From positions 15,647 through 79,646 of the forward strand of contig JAGDYV010000020.1 of the NCBI GenBank assembly GCA_049116495.1: DNA of 64,000 bases. Direction: 5' to 3'. Below, in pieces: positions 1 through 8,421 of this stretch. The position numbers and the translations under genes were made by a program. Position 1 is the first letter of the stretch. Every line of letters begins with the position of its first letter. The notes beneath the pieces are model-generated. The model had not been told where the DNA came from, made no database searches, and worked only from the letters and a program-made list of their open reading frames with translations. This DNA comes from CAJQQK01 sp049116495. Lineage in GTDB: Bacteria; Pseudomonadota; Alphaproteobacteria; Rhizobiales; Hyphomicrobiaceae.

Positions 1-393
1 ATCGGTGAGTAGCAGATGGAAACTGTAGTCAATCACAGCGCCGCGCCGGGCCCGCGCCGCGTAGTCTTCGTGGACCGCTGCGAGGCTGTCGCCGCGATGC
101 TGGCAGGCAAAGCAGATCACACTGGTCGTGCCGCCGAAGGCGGCCGATTTCGTGGCGGTTTCGAATGTATCGGCGTTCATCTGCCCGTTCGAGGCGACCT
201 GCTCGATGTGCGCGTGCGTGTCGACGCCGCCGGGCAGCACGAGCTTGCCGGTCGCATCGATATCGCGGGTTCCGGACCCAAGGTCGCGTCCGATGGCGGC
301 AATGGTGCCATCCTTGATGCCGACATCGGCGCGCACCGTATCGACGGCGTTGGCGACCGTGCCGCCGCGGATTACTACATCGAAGTTGCTCAT
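1..393 (-). CDS. D-hydantoinase / dihydropyrimidinase-type amidohydrolase, N-terminal part
   Basis: The reading frame starts at ATG 393 and runs off the left edge, giving 131 codons. It opens MSNFDVVIRGGTVANAVD, the first beta-sandwich strand of cyclic amidohydrolases. It then shows the metal-binding H-x-H in GGVDTHAHIEQ and the conserved segment AVIDYSFHLLLTD. The family opens hydantoin or dihydropyrimidine rings with a binuclear metal centre in the cytosol. The HIEQ context is typical of the hydantoinase/dihydropyrimidinase branch rather than dihydroorotase. The catalytic lysine and later ligands lie outside the window, so substrate cannot be judged. It is separated from glnS, on the same strand, by 266 bp in which I see no gene. 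Confidence 0.85.
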   Translation of the reverse strand, partial: MSNFDVVIRGGTVANAVDTVRADVGIKDGTIAAIGRDLGSGTRDIDATGKLVLPGGVDTHAHIEQVASNGQMNADTFETATKSAAFGGTTSVICFACQHRGDSLAAVHEDYAARARRGAVIDYSFHLLLTD

Positions 394-659
394 GGCGCGT
401 GTCCTTGGTCTGGAAATGCTGTTGCAGCCAACATCACCCAGCCCCGGGCGGCTGGCAAGCAACGTCGCCCCGAGCTGCCCGGAATTCGGTGACCTGATCG
501 GATTCGACGCGCACGTGCCAGTGATTGAGGAGCGCTGGCGCATGTCGGCGCATCTTACGCTCGCGGCGCGATGGATCGCGGCTGCATGTTTCGAGGAGGC
601 GTCGCGAGGTGCCTTGTGAGCCAGGGAGGAAACTTCAGGCACATGGGAGCGTATTATTT

Positions 660-2363
660 TTAACGCCCCTTGATCTTCTTCCAGGTGTCCTTGAGCGGCA
701 CGATCTCGTTGAAGACCGGGCGCGCCGGTGTCGCATCCGGGTCGACGCAGAAGTAGCCGAGCCGCTCGAACTGGACCTGGGCGCCGATAGCGTCGCCGGC
801 GAGGGCTGGTTCAATCTTGGCATCGTCGATCACCGTCAACGACTGTGGATTGATTGCGGCGATCATATCTTCTATCGCGCCGGGGTTCTCGTCGGTAAAC
901 AGATGTGCGAACCGACGCACCTCGGCGCTGATGGCGTGCTCGGCAGAGACCCAATGCAACGTGCCGCGTACTTTGCGGCCATCCGGTGAATCGCCACCAC
1001 GCGTTGCCGGGTCGTAGGTGCAGCGCAACTCGGTGATCTCGCCATTGGCGTCCTTGATGACGTCGGTACACGTTATGTAGTAGGCATAGCGCAGCCGCAC
1101 TTCACGGCCGGGCCCGAGCCGGAAGAATTTCTTTGGCGGATCTTCCATGAAGTCGTCGCGTTCGATGTAGATCTCGCGCGCAAACGGCACTTGACGGGTG
1201 CCGGCGTTTTCGTCTTCCGGATTATTGATCGCATCGAGCATCTCGCTCTCGCCTTCCGGGTAGTTCTCGATCACGACTTTCAGCGGATTGATCACCGCCA
1301 TGCGCCGAAGCGCGACGCGGTTGAGTAACTCGCGCGTGCAGAACTCCAGGAATTCGTACTCGACGACGCTATCGGCGCGCGCGACACCGATGCGCTGGGC
1401 GAACTCGCGCAGCGCTGCCGGCGGAATGCCGCGCCGCCGCAGCCCGCGCAGCGTCGGCATGCGAGGATCATCCCAACCCGAGACAATGCCTTCGGTGACG
1501 AGCTGCATCAGCTTGCGCTTCGAAAGCACGGTGTGTGTGATGTTGAGACGGGCAAACTCATGCTGCTTCGGCGTGCTCTGCGTCGGCAAGTGCTCGATCA
1601 ACCAGTCATAGAGCGGCCGGTGATCGGCGAATTCCAGCGTGCACACCGAGTGCGTGACACCTTCGATGGCATCCGATTGGCCATGTGCATAGTCGTATGT
1701 CGGATAGATGCACCAGGCATCGCCGGTGCGCGGGTGATGTTCGTGCAGCACGCGGTAGAGCACCGGATCGCGCATGTTGATGTTGCCCGACGCCATGTCG
1801 ATTTTGGCGCGCAGGGTTTTGGCGCCGTTCGGGAACTCACCGGCGCGCATGCGGCGGAAAAGATCGAGGTTTTCAGCGACCGTACGGTCACGGAACGGGC
1901 TGTTGCGGCCCGGCTCTTTCAGTGTGCCGCGATGCTCGCGGATCTCTTCGGCATTGAGATCGTCAACGTAGGCAAGACCACTCTCGATCAGATGCTCCGC
2001 CCAGGCGTAAAGTTGCTCGAAATAGTCCGAGGCATAGAGGGTCTTGTCGCCCCAATCATACCCGAGCCAACGCAGATCTTCCTGGATCGCTTCGATATAT
2101 TCGTCTTCCTCTTTGACCGGATTGGTGTCGTCGAGGCGCAGATTGCAGCGCCCGCCGAACTCCGCCGCCATTCCGAAATTGAGCGCAATCGACTTGGCGT
2201 GCCCGATGTGCAGGTACCCGTTCGGCTCTGGTGGGAAGCGGGTGATAACCTCGGAAACGTGTCCCGTCTCGACATCCTGGCGGATGATCTCGCGGATAAA
2301 GTGTGCCGGGCCGTCGTGCTCCGTATCGGTCGCGGCTTTCGCGTCAGGGCTTTGCTGGCTCAT
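660..2363 (-). CDS. glnS: Glutamine--tRNA ligase (GlnRS)
   Basis: This 567-residue class I aminoacyl-tRNA synthetase charges tRNA-Gln. It has the signature RFPPEPNGYLHIGHAKS (HIGH motif) near the N-terminus, the DDTNP motif that follows in GlnRS, and a KMSKS-equivalent VLSKRKL. The C-terminal half matches the GlnRS anticodon-binding beta-barrels. Length is normal for bacterial GlnRS without the YqeY extension. The frame stays open upstream to 2459, but I chose ATG 2363 because the family begins just before the FIREIIRQD segment and the extra 32 residues are basic and unlike the family. Many alphaproteobacteria make Gln-tRNA through GatCAB instead, so a dedicated GlnRS is a lineage-informative trait. 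Confidence 0.95.
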   Translation of the reverse strand: MSQQSPDAKAATDTEHDGPAHFIREIIRQDVETGHVSEVITRFPPEPNGYLHIGHAKSIALNFGMAAEFGGRCNLRLDDTNPVKEEDEYIEAIQEDLRWLGYDWGDKTLYASDYFEQLYAWAEHLIESGLAYVDDLNAEEIREHRGTLKEPGRNSPFRDRTVAENLDLFRRMRAGEFPNGAKTLRAKIDMASGNINMRDPVLYRVLHEHHPRTGDAWCIYPTYDYAHGQSDAIEGVTHSVCTLEFADHRPLYDWLIEHLPTQSTPKQHEFARLNITHTVLSKRKLMQLVTEGIVSGWDDPRMPTLRGLRRRGIPPAALREFAQRIGVARADSVVEYEFLEFCTRELLNRVALRRMAVINPLKVVIENYPEGESEMLDAINNPEDENAGTRQVPFAREIYIERDDFMEDPPKKFFRLGPGREVRLRYAYYITCTDVIKDANGEITELRCTYDPATRGGDSPDGRKVRGTLHWVSAEHAISAEVRRFAHLFTDENPGAIEDMIAAINPQSLTVIDDAKIEPALAGDAIGAQVQFERLGYFCVDPDATPARPVFNEIVPLKDTWKKIKGR

Positions 2364-2671
2364 GGCGGTGTAGAGATCCTGAGGTTTGCGTCTTGTGGCT
2401 ACAACTTGTTTCGGCCGGCGTTTGTTTGTGGGCCAATCGCGCGCCTGCAGTCTTGTCATAAACCACGCTTGCTGGTGCCACCAGCCCGAAGGTTAACAGT
2501 CAAATCGTGTGGTAGGCCGGATTATCGATGCTCCCATGAATAAATTGACGCAGGTGGCTCAAGAGATATTGATTGCGCGCTAGTGAGTTGTGGTTGGACC
2601 AGAGCTGCCGGTTCACGCATTCTGCAAACAAGATTCGGCTGGGTGCCGATGGACAGGGAGCCTGCACGAAC

Positions 2672-3385
2672 TTGGACCTGCTACTTGCATATGGCGCCGG
2701 CTTGTTGACGCTGATCAATCCGTGCGTACTGCCGGTGCTGCCGATCATTCTTGGCTCGGCGCTGCGTGAAGAGCGGCTCGGCCCCGTCGCGCTTTGTGTC
2801 GGATTGAGTGTTGCCTTCGTCATCGTCGGCGTTGGTGTCGCAGCTGCCGGGCCGGCTATCGGGCTCGATGCTGACCGAATGGTGCAGATTGGCGCAGTAG
2901 CGATGATCTGTTTTGGACTGGTTTTGATGGTGCCGTCGCTCAATCTGCGTTTTGCCACAGCAACCGCCGGAATCTCGAGCCAGGCGGAGCAGCAGCGCAG
3001 CGTTATTCAGGAATATGGCCTCGCCGGTCACTTTCTTGGCGGCATGCTGCTGGGTGTGGCCTGGTCGCCGTGCATCGGTCCGACACTGGGCGGCGCTATT
3101 TCGCTGGCCTCGCAAGGTCAGTCGCTTGGGTGGGCAACGGCGATCATGACGGCCTTTGCTATGGGCACGTCGACCATAATTCTGATGCTCGCCTACGGTA
3201 CCCGTGAAGCCATCGCGCGGCGCCAGGAGAGTTTTCGCAAAATCGCCGCCAACTCCAAATGGGTGATGGCGATCGCGCTGATCGCGGTCGGCCTTGCCAT
3301 CCTGACAGGTTTGCACCAGCAGATCGAAGGCTGGGCCATGAGCCTGCTACCGATCTGGCTTCAGGACCTGTCCGTATCACTTTAG
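2672..3385 (+). CDS. CcdA/DsbD-type transmembrane thiol reductant carrier
   Basis: A 237-residue polytopic membrane protein with about six hydrophobic segments. It has the two cysteines that define CcdA: Cys18 in LINPCVLPVLP and Cys134 in VAWSPCIGPTLG. The family moves electrons from cytosolic thioredoxin across the inner membrane to periplasmic thioredoxin-like partners. I chose the TTG at 2672, preceded by a purine-rich GGACAGGGAG at 2651-2660; the frame is open to 2573 but that stretch is not family-like. The next gene, 29 bp downstream, encodes an exported thioredoxin-fold protein, the expected partner, so the two probably form one operon ending at the terminator at 3849. Confidence 0.85.
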   Translation: MDLLLAYGAGLLTLINPCVLPVLPIILGSALREERLGPVALCVGLSVAFVIVGVGVAAAGPAIGLDADRMVQIGAVAMICFGLVLMVPSLNLRFATATAGISSQAEQQRSVIQEYGLAGHFLGGMLLGVAWSPCIGPTLGGAISLASQGQSLGWATAIMTAFAMGTSTIILMLAYGTREAIARRQESFRKIAANSKWVMAIALIAVGLAILTGLHQQIEGWAMSLLPIWLQDLSVSL

Positions 3386-3414
3386 ACCTAGCTCAACGAG
3401 AAAAGGAGAATGTT

Positions 3415-3822
3415 TTGAAGACGTTCATGTCAGGCCTATTGGCGCTGGCGTGGCTTGTGGCAATCCCACTATCGGCGCAGGCCGGCGATGGGATGGTCGC
3501 GTTCAAGCCCGGCAAGCTCAAGGCCGCCATCGCGAAGGGCGAGACCGTCCTTCTTCACTACAAGTCGACGTGGTGACCAACCTGCGCGCGTCAGGATCGC
3601 GTGCTGAAAAAGCTCCGTGCGAGTTCACCTATGTACAACAAAGCCGTCACGTTCATGCGTGTCGACTGGGATACCTACAAGCGTCATTCGGTGACGACCA
3701 GCCGGCGTATTCCACGCCGCTCGACGTTCGTTCTGATCAAGGGCGGTAAGGAAGCTGGTCGTCTCGTCGCTGTCACGAGCGAAGCATCGATCAAGGGATT
3801 GCTGCAAAAGGCCGTTCAATAG
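3415..3822 (+). CDS. Exported thioredoxin-like protein with in-frame TGA (predicted selenocysteine) in W-U-P-T-C
   Basis: A TTG start at 3415 behind AAGGAG (3403-3408) gives a signal peptide (hydrophobic core LLALAWLVAIPLSAQA). A thioredoxin fold follows: strand VLLHYKS, then TGG-TGA-CCA-ACC-TGC at 3571-3585, i.e. W53-[TGA54]-P-T-C57. The frame stays open after the TGA to a TAA-type stop region at 3822, with the cis-Pro loop RRIPRRST (Pro100) and strand FVLIKGG. Nothing else is broken. The TGA sits exactly on the N-terminal catalytic Cys of a CxxC motif and a hairpin follows at SECIS distance, so I read it as a 135-aa UxxC selenoprotein. It would act in the periplasm, reduced by the CcdA-like protein upstream. 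The alternative is a Cys-to-stop mutation or a sequencing error. Confidence 0.8.
3584..3604 (+). promoter_or_regulatory. Candidate bacterial SECIS hairpin of the thioredoxin-like gene
   Basis: Seven base pairs form between 3584-3590 and 3598-3604, including one G-U pair. The 7-nt loop TCAGGAT carries G-G at 3594-3595, 18-19 nt after the TGA at 3574-3576. Bacterial SECIS elements sit within the coding region shortly after UGA, with a small apical loop containing guanine and bind SelB. Here the guanines are central in the loop rather than in its first two positions, a mild deviation. The fold was derived by eye. Confidence 0.55.
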
Positions 3823-3848
3823 CGGTCGACAAGTTGTAGTTTTTCAGC

Positions 3849-3883
3849 GCCCGGCCAGCATTTCTGGCCGGGCTCTTTATTTT
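3849..3883 (+). terminator. Intrinsic terminator after the ccdA-thioredoxin pair
   Basis: A perfect 10-bp stem (GCCCGGCCAG at 3849-3858 with its complement at 3864-3873) has a 5-nt loop and is followed by TCTTTATTTTATT. It closes the plus-strand operon just before the convergent alpha/beta hydrolase gene. Confidence 0.9.
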
Positions 3884-3899
3884 ATTCCAACGGCGCCAG

Positions 3900-4757
3900 T
3901 CATTCCAAAGTCGCGGCAAACGCGAGGATCGCGTCGGTGAACGCGTCGTTCTTGTCGCCCGCAACCATATGGCCGGCGCCCGCTATATCCGCAAACTGGG
4001 AGTGCGGCACCAGCGCCTTGAAGGCCTCGATGCCATCTTCGGTCAACACATCGCTTTTGCCGCCACGCACCATCAGCGTCGGTATGGTCAGTCGGCTGGC
4101 TGCGGCTTCGAGCGCAATGGCATCGCGCTCGCGGCCTTCCGCCGAGCGGTCAAGAAAGCGCGGGTCCCAGTGCCAATACCAGCGCCCGTCCGCTTTCTGG
4201 CGTAAGTTTTTCCGAAGCCCACTGACGTCTTTCGGTCTGTTGCGCTCGCGCAGGTAGGCGGCCACCGCATCTGCGGCATCCTCGATCGTGGCAAAACCAC
4301 CGGCACCGTCGCGCATAAAATTTATGATGCGCGCCACCCCGGCCGGATTGGTGCGAGGTGCAATATCGACGAGTACCAGAGCCGAGCAAAGCTCACCGTT
4401 ATGCATGTCGACCGCGTAGAGGGCCGAATTGCCGCCGAGCGAAGCGCCGACCAACATCGGACGGGAGCCGAGCTGCTTGACGATTTCGACGATATCGCCG
4501 CCAAAATCGGTGCGCTGGTATTGTTCTGTCCACGCGCTATCGCCGTGGCCGCGCAAATCGACGCTGATCGCGTGCCAGCCGGCAGCCGCCATCCGTGTTG
4601 CGGCGCCGCCCCAGGCATGTCTGGTCTGGCCACCGCCGTGTAGAAACACAACGGCTGGATCGGACGGTGCCCCCCAGCAATCCGCGACGAGGTCGTTGCC
4701 GTGCATTCCGGTGAATTTGCGTTGCCGCTTGCTATCATTCACTGATGCATCTCTCAA
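3900..4757 (-). CDS. Alpha/beta hydrolase
   Basis: A 285-residue alpha/beta-hydrolase fold protein, probably cytosolic. The oxyanion-side loop is VVFLHGGGQTRHAW, the nucleophile elbow is G-A-S-L-G-G, and the catalytic histidine lies in GAGHMVAGDKN near the C-terminus; an Asp follows strand TLMVRGGKSD. Substrate cannot be told: the fold covers esterases, epoxide hydrolases and C-C hydrolases. The start is TTG 4757, seven nt after GAGGGAG; a GTG at 4742 is the alternative. It lies between the two predicted selenoprotein genes but on the opposite strand, so it need not share their role. Confidence 0.85.
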   Translation of the reverse strand: MRDASVNDSKRQRKFTGMHGNDLVADCWGAPSDPAVVFLHGGGQTRHAWGGAATRMAAAGWHAISVDLRGHGDSAWTEQYQRTDFGGDIVEIVKQLGSRPMLVGASLGGNSALYAVDMHNGELCSALVLVDIAPRTNPAGVARIINFMRDGAGGFATIEDAADAVAAYLRERNRPKDVSGLRKNLRQKADGRWYWHWDPRFLDRSAEGRERDAIALEAAASRLTIPTLMVRGGKSDVLTEDGIEAFKALVPHSQFADIAGAGHMVAGDKNDAFTDAILAFAATLE

Positions 4758-5058
4758 GGCGAGGCTCCCTCGTGAAGTTCCTGCTCATTGGTGCGACGCG
4801 TGCCCTGCTGAGGCCGTCACAGAGTTGATCGAATCGCTCGATTGCCGAACCGCCGCTCATACCCGAATGTCATCGACTTGGCGATCCGAAGCGTAATGCC
4901 TTGCGCGTTACCAGGCCGTTCGGAACTCGTCGATGGCTCAGATCTGGCGAATGTGCACGGACGATCCGGAACTCGATCAATCTTCGTCGTTCACCAATTG
5001 CGTGGTCTCGGTGCAGGAGGCATTATCGCGCTTCGGCATGATTTGGAGAATGACGTCC

Positions 5059-6159
5059 ATGCATATTGACGCGGCCGGACAATCGCTACCCATTCGCGCC
5101 GGCCTTGCAGGTGCCATCGAGGATGCTTGGCAACGCCTCGCGCGAGCGGGCACGTGGTGGTCGGGTGGTGAGCGCATCTCGATCGCAGCCGAGGTGCGCC
5201 GCGCAGCGACGTGTGGATTGTGCGGGCAGCGGAAAGTTGCGTTGTCGCCCTATACGATTGACGGCGGCCATGACACCGACGGGGTGCTGCCGGCAGACTC
5301 AGTGGAGGCCATTCACCGCCTCGCGACAGATGCGGGCCGCGTTACGGAAACATGGGTTCGAGGTATCATCGAGGGGTCGCTTGGCGAAGAACGCTACGTC
5401 GAGATCGTGTCGATTGTGGCGATTGTCACGGCGCTTGATACGTTCGACAGGGCGCTTGGACGGGCGCCGCGTGAACTGCCCGAGCCGGTTCCGGGCGCGC
5501 CGTCACACGAACGGCCAGCCGGTGCCAAGCGCAATCTCGCCTGGGTGGCGACCCTCGCACCGGAGGATATTCAACCCGGCGATCCTGATCCTTACGCTGT
5601 CCATGGCGACAAGAACATCCACCGAGCGGCCAGTCTCGTGCCGCAGGAGGTGTTCAATTTCTTTGACCTCGACGTTGAACTCTATTTGCGTGATCACGAG
5701 ATCCGTGACTTCGCCCGGGAGTATCGCGCCATCAGTCATGCGCAAATCGAATTGATTGCGGCGCGCGCCTCATCGATCAATGCGTGCTTTTACTGAACCA
5801 CCAGCCATCTGGCACTGCTCCGTGAGAGCGGCCAAGCTTCAGGCGACGCCTACCAATTGACGGGCGTCATGGCCGATGCTGCCGGCCGCGACACGCAGGT
5901 TCCGCATGGCGCCGAGTTGCTGGCATTCGTCGATGCCATCCTGAGCGGCGGCGACTTGGAGCAGCAGGCGGCACGTGACGTCGTTTTCCAGGCTGTCGGT
6001 GCAGCGGCCTTCGTTGATGTCTGCGCGACGGTTGCCTCTTTCAATGCTGTCGTAAAACTCGCCGACGGCACCGGCATTCCGTTGGAAGAGGCCAAAGCCG
6101 AACGCACGCAGGATCTGCGCAGTGAACTCGGGATTGATGCGCTGCGGTCGTGTAAATAG
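5059..6159 (+). CDS. AhpD/carboxymuconolactone-decarboxylase family protein with in-frame TGA (predicted selenocysteine) in C-F-Y-U-x-x-x-H
   Basis: The frame is interrupted only by TGA at 5794-5796 and continues without shift to the stop at 6159, giving 366 residues. Around the TGA it reads E-L-I-A-A-R-A-S-S-I-N-A-C-F-Y-[TGA]-T-T-S-H. This is the AhpD redox motif ExxxxxxS..N.CxxCxxxH with the second Cys (residue 246) replaced by TGA; C243 and H250 are intact. The sequence after the stop (VVFQAVGAAAFVDVCATVASFN) is a normal CMD/AhpD helix set. The N-terminal half carries another CxxC (C52, C55). AhpD-like proteins reduce peroxides through a dithiol centre. ATG 5059 follows GGAGA by about 10 nt; ATG 5050 is possible. 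A hairpin at SECIS distance supports selenocysteine rather than a pseudogene. Confidence 0.82.
5810..5834 (+). promoter_or_regulatory. Candidate bacterial SECIS hairpin of the AhpD-like gene
   Basis: A six-pair upper stem (5815-5820 with 5826-5831, one U-G) closes a 5-nt loop CGTGA. A 2-nt bulge (5813-5814) separates it from a three-pair lower stem (5810-5812 with 5832-5834). The second loop base is G5822, 26 nt after the TGA. G within the first two loop positions and a distance of about 16-37 nt are the recognised bacterial SECIS hallmarks. Folded by eye. Confidence 0.65.
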
Positions 6160-6350
6160 GCTCGGGCGCCAGCGCCAGCGCCAGCAGCTTGCAATCTGTG
6201 CCCTGAAAGGCCAACGCTTTATTGCACTGCCGCGAACCGCAATCTGATCGACGACGCGATAATCGACCAAAGGTTGTCGCGCTCGTTGGCAGCTTGCCTA
6301 TGTTGCCCGGCATGGGCTGATCTGCGCCCTGCCCACCGGAGGATCTGCAA

Positions 6351-7559
6351 GTGTCGACTGTCCAACCTGCCACGCGTGTGACGCGTGTTTCCGCCTCACC
6401 AAGCGCGCTTGCATCGCAACGGGCAAGGGAACTGAAGGCGCAAGGCGAAGATGTCATCGCGCTGAGTTCTGGCGAGCCGAATTTCCAGCCACCGCCGCAT
6501 GTCGTCGACGCGGCGCACAAGGCGATGATTGCCGGCCAAACCAAGTACACGACGATGTCCGGCACGGCGGAACTCAAGGCCGCGGTCGTCGAGAAATTTC
6601 GCCGCGAGAACGGCCTTGAGTATACGGCGAACGAGATCATGGTGTCCGCGGGGGCCAAGCAGGTCATATTCAATGCCCTGATGGCGACGATCGAGAAGGG
6701 CCGCGAAGCGATCATTCCGGCGCCGTTCTGGATCGCCTACGAGCAGATCGTGCAGCTTGCTGGAGGCACGCCACGCATTATCACCTGTGATGCCGAGGCG
6801 GGCTTCAAACTCACGGCCGACCAACTTGAGCGCCACATCTCGCCGGCCACGCGCTGGCTTATCCTCAACTCTCCGTCGAATCCATCGGGCGCGGTATACA
6901 CCATCGAAGAACTGCGCGCGCTTGCCGATGTCCTGCTTAAACATCCGCATGTCTGGGTGCTGACTGATGACATCTACGAACACATTATCTTTGATGGCCG
7001 CACAGCCGCGACAATTGCCGCGGTTGAGCCGCGCCTGCAGGAGCGCACGCTGACGGTCAACGGCGTCTCGAAGACCTATGCCATGACCGGTTTTCGTATT
7101 GGTTTCGGTGGCGGCCCGGCGAACTTGATGGCAGAGATGCTCAAGATGCAGTCGCAAAGCACGTCCGGCCCCTCATCGGTCGGGCAGGCGGCGGCGCTCG
7201 CGGCGCTGACAGGCCCGCAGGATGTGCTTGCCTCCCGTGCACAAGAGTTCCAGGAGCGGCGCGATCTCGTCGTTTCGATGCTCAATCAAGCCCGTGGCCT
7301 CTCCTGTCGGTCGCCCGAAGGCGCTTTCTATGTCTACCCGGAATGTCGTGAGATCATCGGCAAGAAGACACCGGACGGCCAGGTTATTGAGACCGATCGT
7401 GATTTCGTTATGCATCTAATGGATCAGCACGGCGTCGCGACGGTTCACGGCGAGGCTTATGGCCATTCCCCGCATTTCCGGCTGTCAATTGCGGCCTCGA
7501 TGGAGGATCTGCGGCGCGGTTGCGAGCGCATACAGAAGGCAACGGCCGAATTGACTTAG
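6351..7559 (+). CDS. Pyridoxal-phosphate aminotransferase, class I/II (aspartate aminotransferase type)
   Basis: A 402-residue fold-type I PLP enzyme. Visible features are the substrate-side SSGEPNFQPP, the cofactor-ring segment VSAGAKQ, NSPSNPSGAVY, the aspartate in VLTDDIYEH, the PLP lysine in NGVSKTYAMTGFRIGF, and the C-terminal arginine in HFRLSIAAS that binds the substrate carboxylate. This pattern fits the I-gamma/I-beta aspartate aminotransferase group (AatA-like), which exchanges amino groups between aspartate or similar amino acids and 2-oxoglutarate. The GTG start at 6351 lies 7 nt after GGAGGA. It stands alone, 191 bp after the selenoprotein gene. Confidence 0.92.
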   Translation: MSTVQPATRVTRVSASPSALASQRARELKAQGEDVIALSSGEPNFQPPPHVVDAAHKAMIAGQTKYTTMSGTAELKAAVVEKFRRENGLEYTANEIMVSAGAKQVIFNALMATIEKGREAIIPAPFWIAYEQIVQLAGGTPRIITCDAEAGFKLTADQLERHISPATRWLILNSPSNPSGAVYTIEELRALADVLLKHPHVWVLTDDIYEHIIFDGRTAATIAAVEPRLQERTLTVNGVSKTYAMTGFRIGFGGGPANLMAEMLKMQSQSTSGPSSVGQAAALAALTGPQDVLASRAQEFQERRDLVVSMLNQARGLSCRSPEGAFYVYPECREIIGKKTPDGQVIETDRDFVMHLMDQHGVATVHGEAYGHSPHFRLSIAASMEDLRRGCERIQKATAELT

Positions 7560-7991
7560 GGCGCCGTGGTCGCGGGCGCGCGTTACAGGACATGTTAGGC
7601 AGGCCAATCGCATTCCTGGGGTGAATTGAAGCGTCGGATACGGCCGGTCAATGGCAACGAAAACCAACAAATCATCAATGAAGAACAAAAATATTTCCTC
7701 CAAATATTAGATGCTAAGGTTGACATGTATCAGCTTCCGGAGAGCAGAGTGGCGGCGCGATCGGTTAGGGAGCAGCGATGCGATGAGATCTGAAAAATAT
7801 CGGCTAGTGTGCGAGTATTGGGAATCTTTCCGGCTTGCCGGGGCTTGCAATGCGGCTTATTATCGGGAAATCAGGGTACAGAATGGCTCGGGCAAAAGCA
7901 TGTCGATTGTTGCGTGACAACTTGTGATTGCTTGGCGAGGTATGCATTCTCAGCGAAGAAGTTGAACCGACCCGACAGGAGAGTGTTTTCT
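7560..7991. other. Intergenic region without a recognisable gene
   Basis: 432 bp between the aminotransferase and the receiver-protein gene. Short frames here lack family resemblance and ribosome sites. A TTGACA hexamer at about 7718-7723 could be a -35 element for the downstream gene, but I see no matching -10. Confidence 0.5.
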
Positions 7992-8342
7992 ATGTCCCGC
8001 ATAATGCTCATTGAAGACGATGCATTTGTTCGTGAGGACTTGCGCGCCGAACTGATCGGCGCCGGCCACGATGTGGATGTTCATAGCGGTGGCCATACCG
8101 CCCTTAAATCCATTCTGTCCGATCCGCCAAACCTCATCATTACGGACATCGTAATGGAAGAGGGGGAGGGCATGGATCTGATATCAAAGACGCGAGACTG
8201 CTGCCCGGATGTCGGCGTGATTGCGATATCTTCGAACCGGGATTATCTGAAGTACGCGTCCGCGCTGGGGGCACACCACACCCTTCAGAAGCCGCTGAAA
8301 CCGAAGCAACTGCTCGAAACGATTGATACGATCACCGGATAA
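7992..8342 (+). CDS. Single-domain response regulator (CheY-like receiver)
   Basis: A 116-residue stand-alone receiver domain. It begins MSRIMLIEDDAFVRED with the acidic pair, has the phospho-acceptor aspartate in NLIITDIVMEEGEG, the switch serine in GVIAISSNRD and the conserved lysine in HTLQKPLKPKQ. There is no output domain, so it works as a phosphorelay intermediate or by protein contact. ATG 7992 follows AGGAGAG. It is convergent with the hybrid kinase gene ending at 8422, 79 bp away. That kinase has an HPt domain that could pass phosphate to this receiver, an inference from position only. Confidence 0.93.
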   Translation: MSRIMLIEDDAFVREDLRAELIGAGHDVDVHSGGHTALKSILSDPPNLIITDIVMEEGEGMDLISKTRDCCPDVGVIAISSNRDYLKYASALGAHHTLQKPLKPKQLLETIDTITG

Positions 8343-8421
8343 GTGGCCGGTGGCGGTCGCCACTCAGTGCAGTGCGACGTTGTTTGGCGATAACTTTCTG
8401 AGCACTTGCGGATGGAACCGG

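Noticed and set aside
16..492. Long plus-strand frame at the left edge
   Set aside because: It is antisense to the hydantoinase gene, which has clear family motifs on the minus strand.
1533..2543. 336-codon plus-strand frame opposite glnS
   Set aside because: Shadow of a G+C-rich real gene; no family resemblance.
3415..3576. Reading the thioredoxin-like gene as a truncated pseudogene ending at TGA 3576
   Set aside because: The frame continues intact through the whole thioredoxin fold and the stop falls exactly on the catalytic Cys; a second gene nearby shows the same pattern.
7711..7917. 68-codon frame between the aminotransferase and the receiver gene
   Set aside because: No ribosome site, no coding character, no family resemblance.
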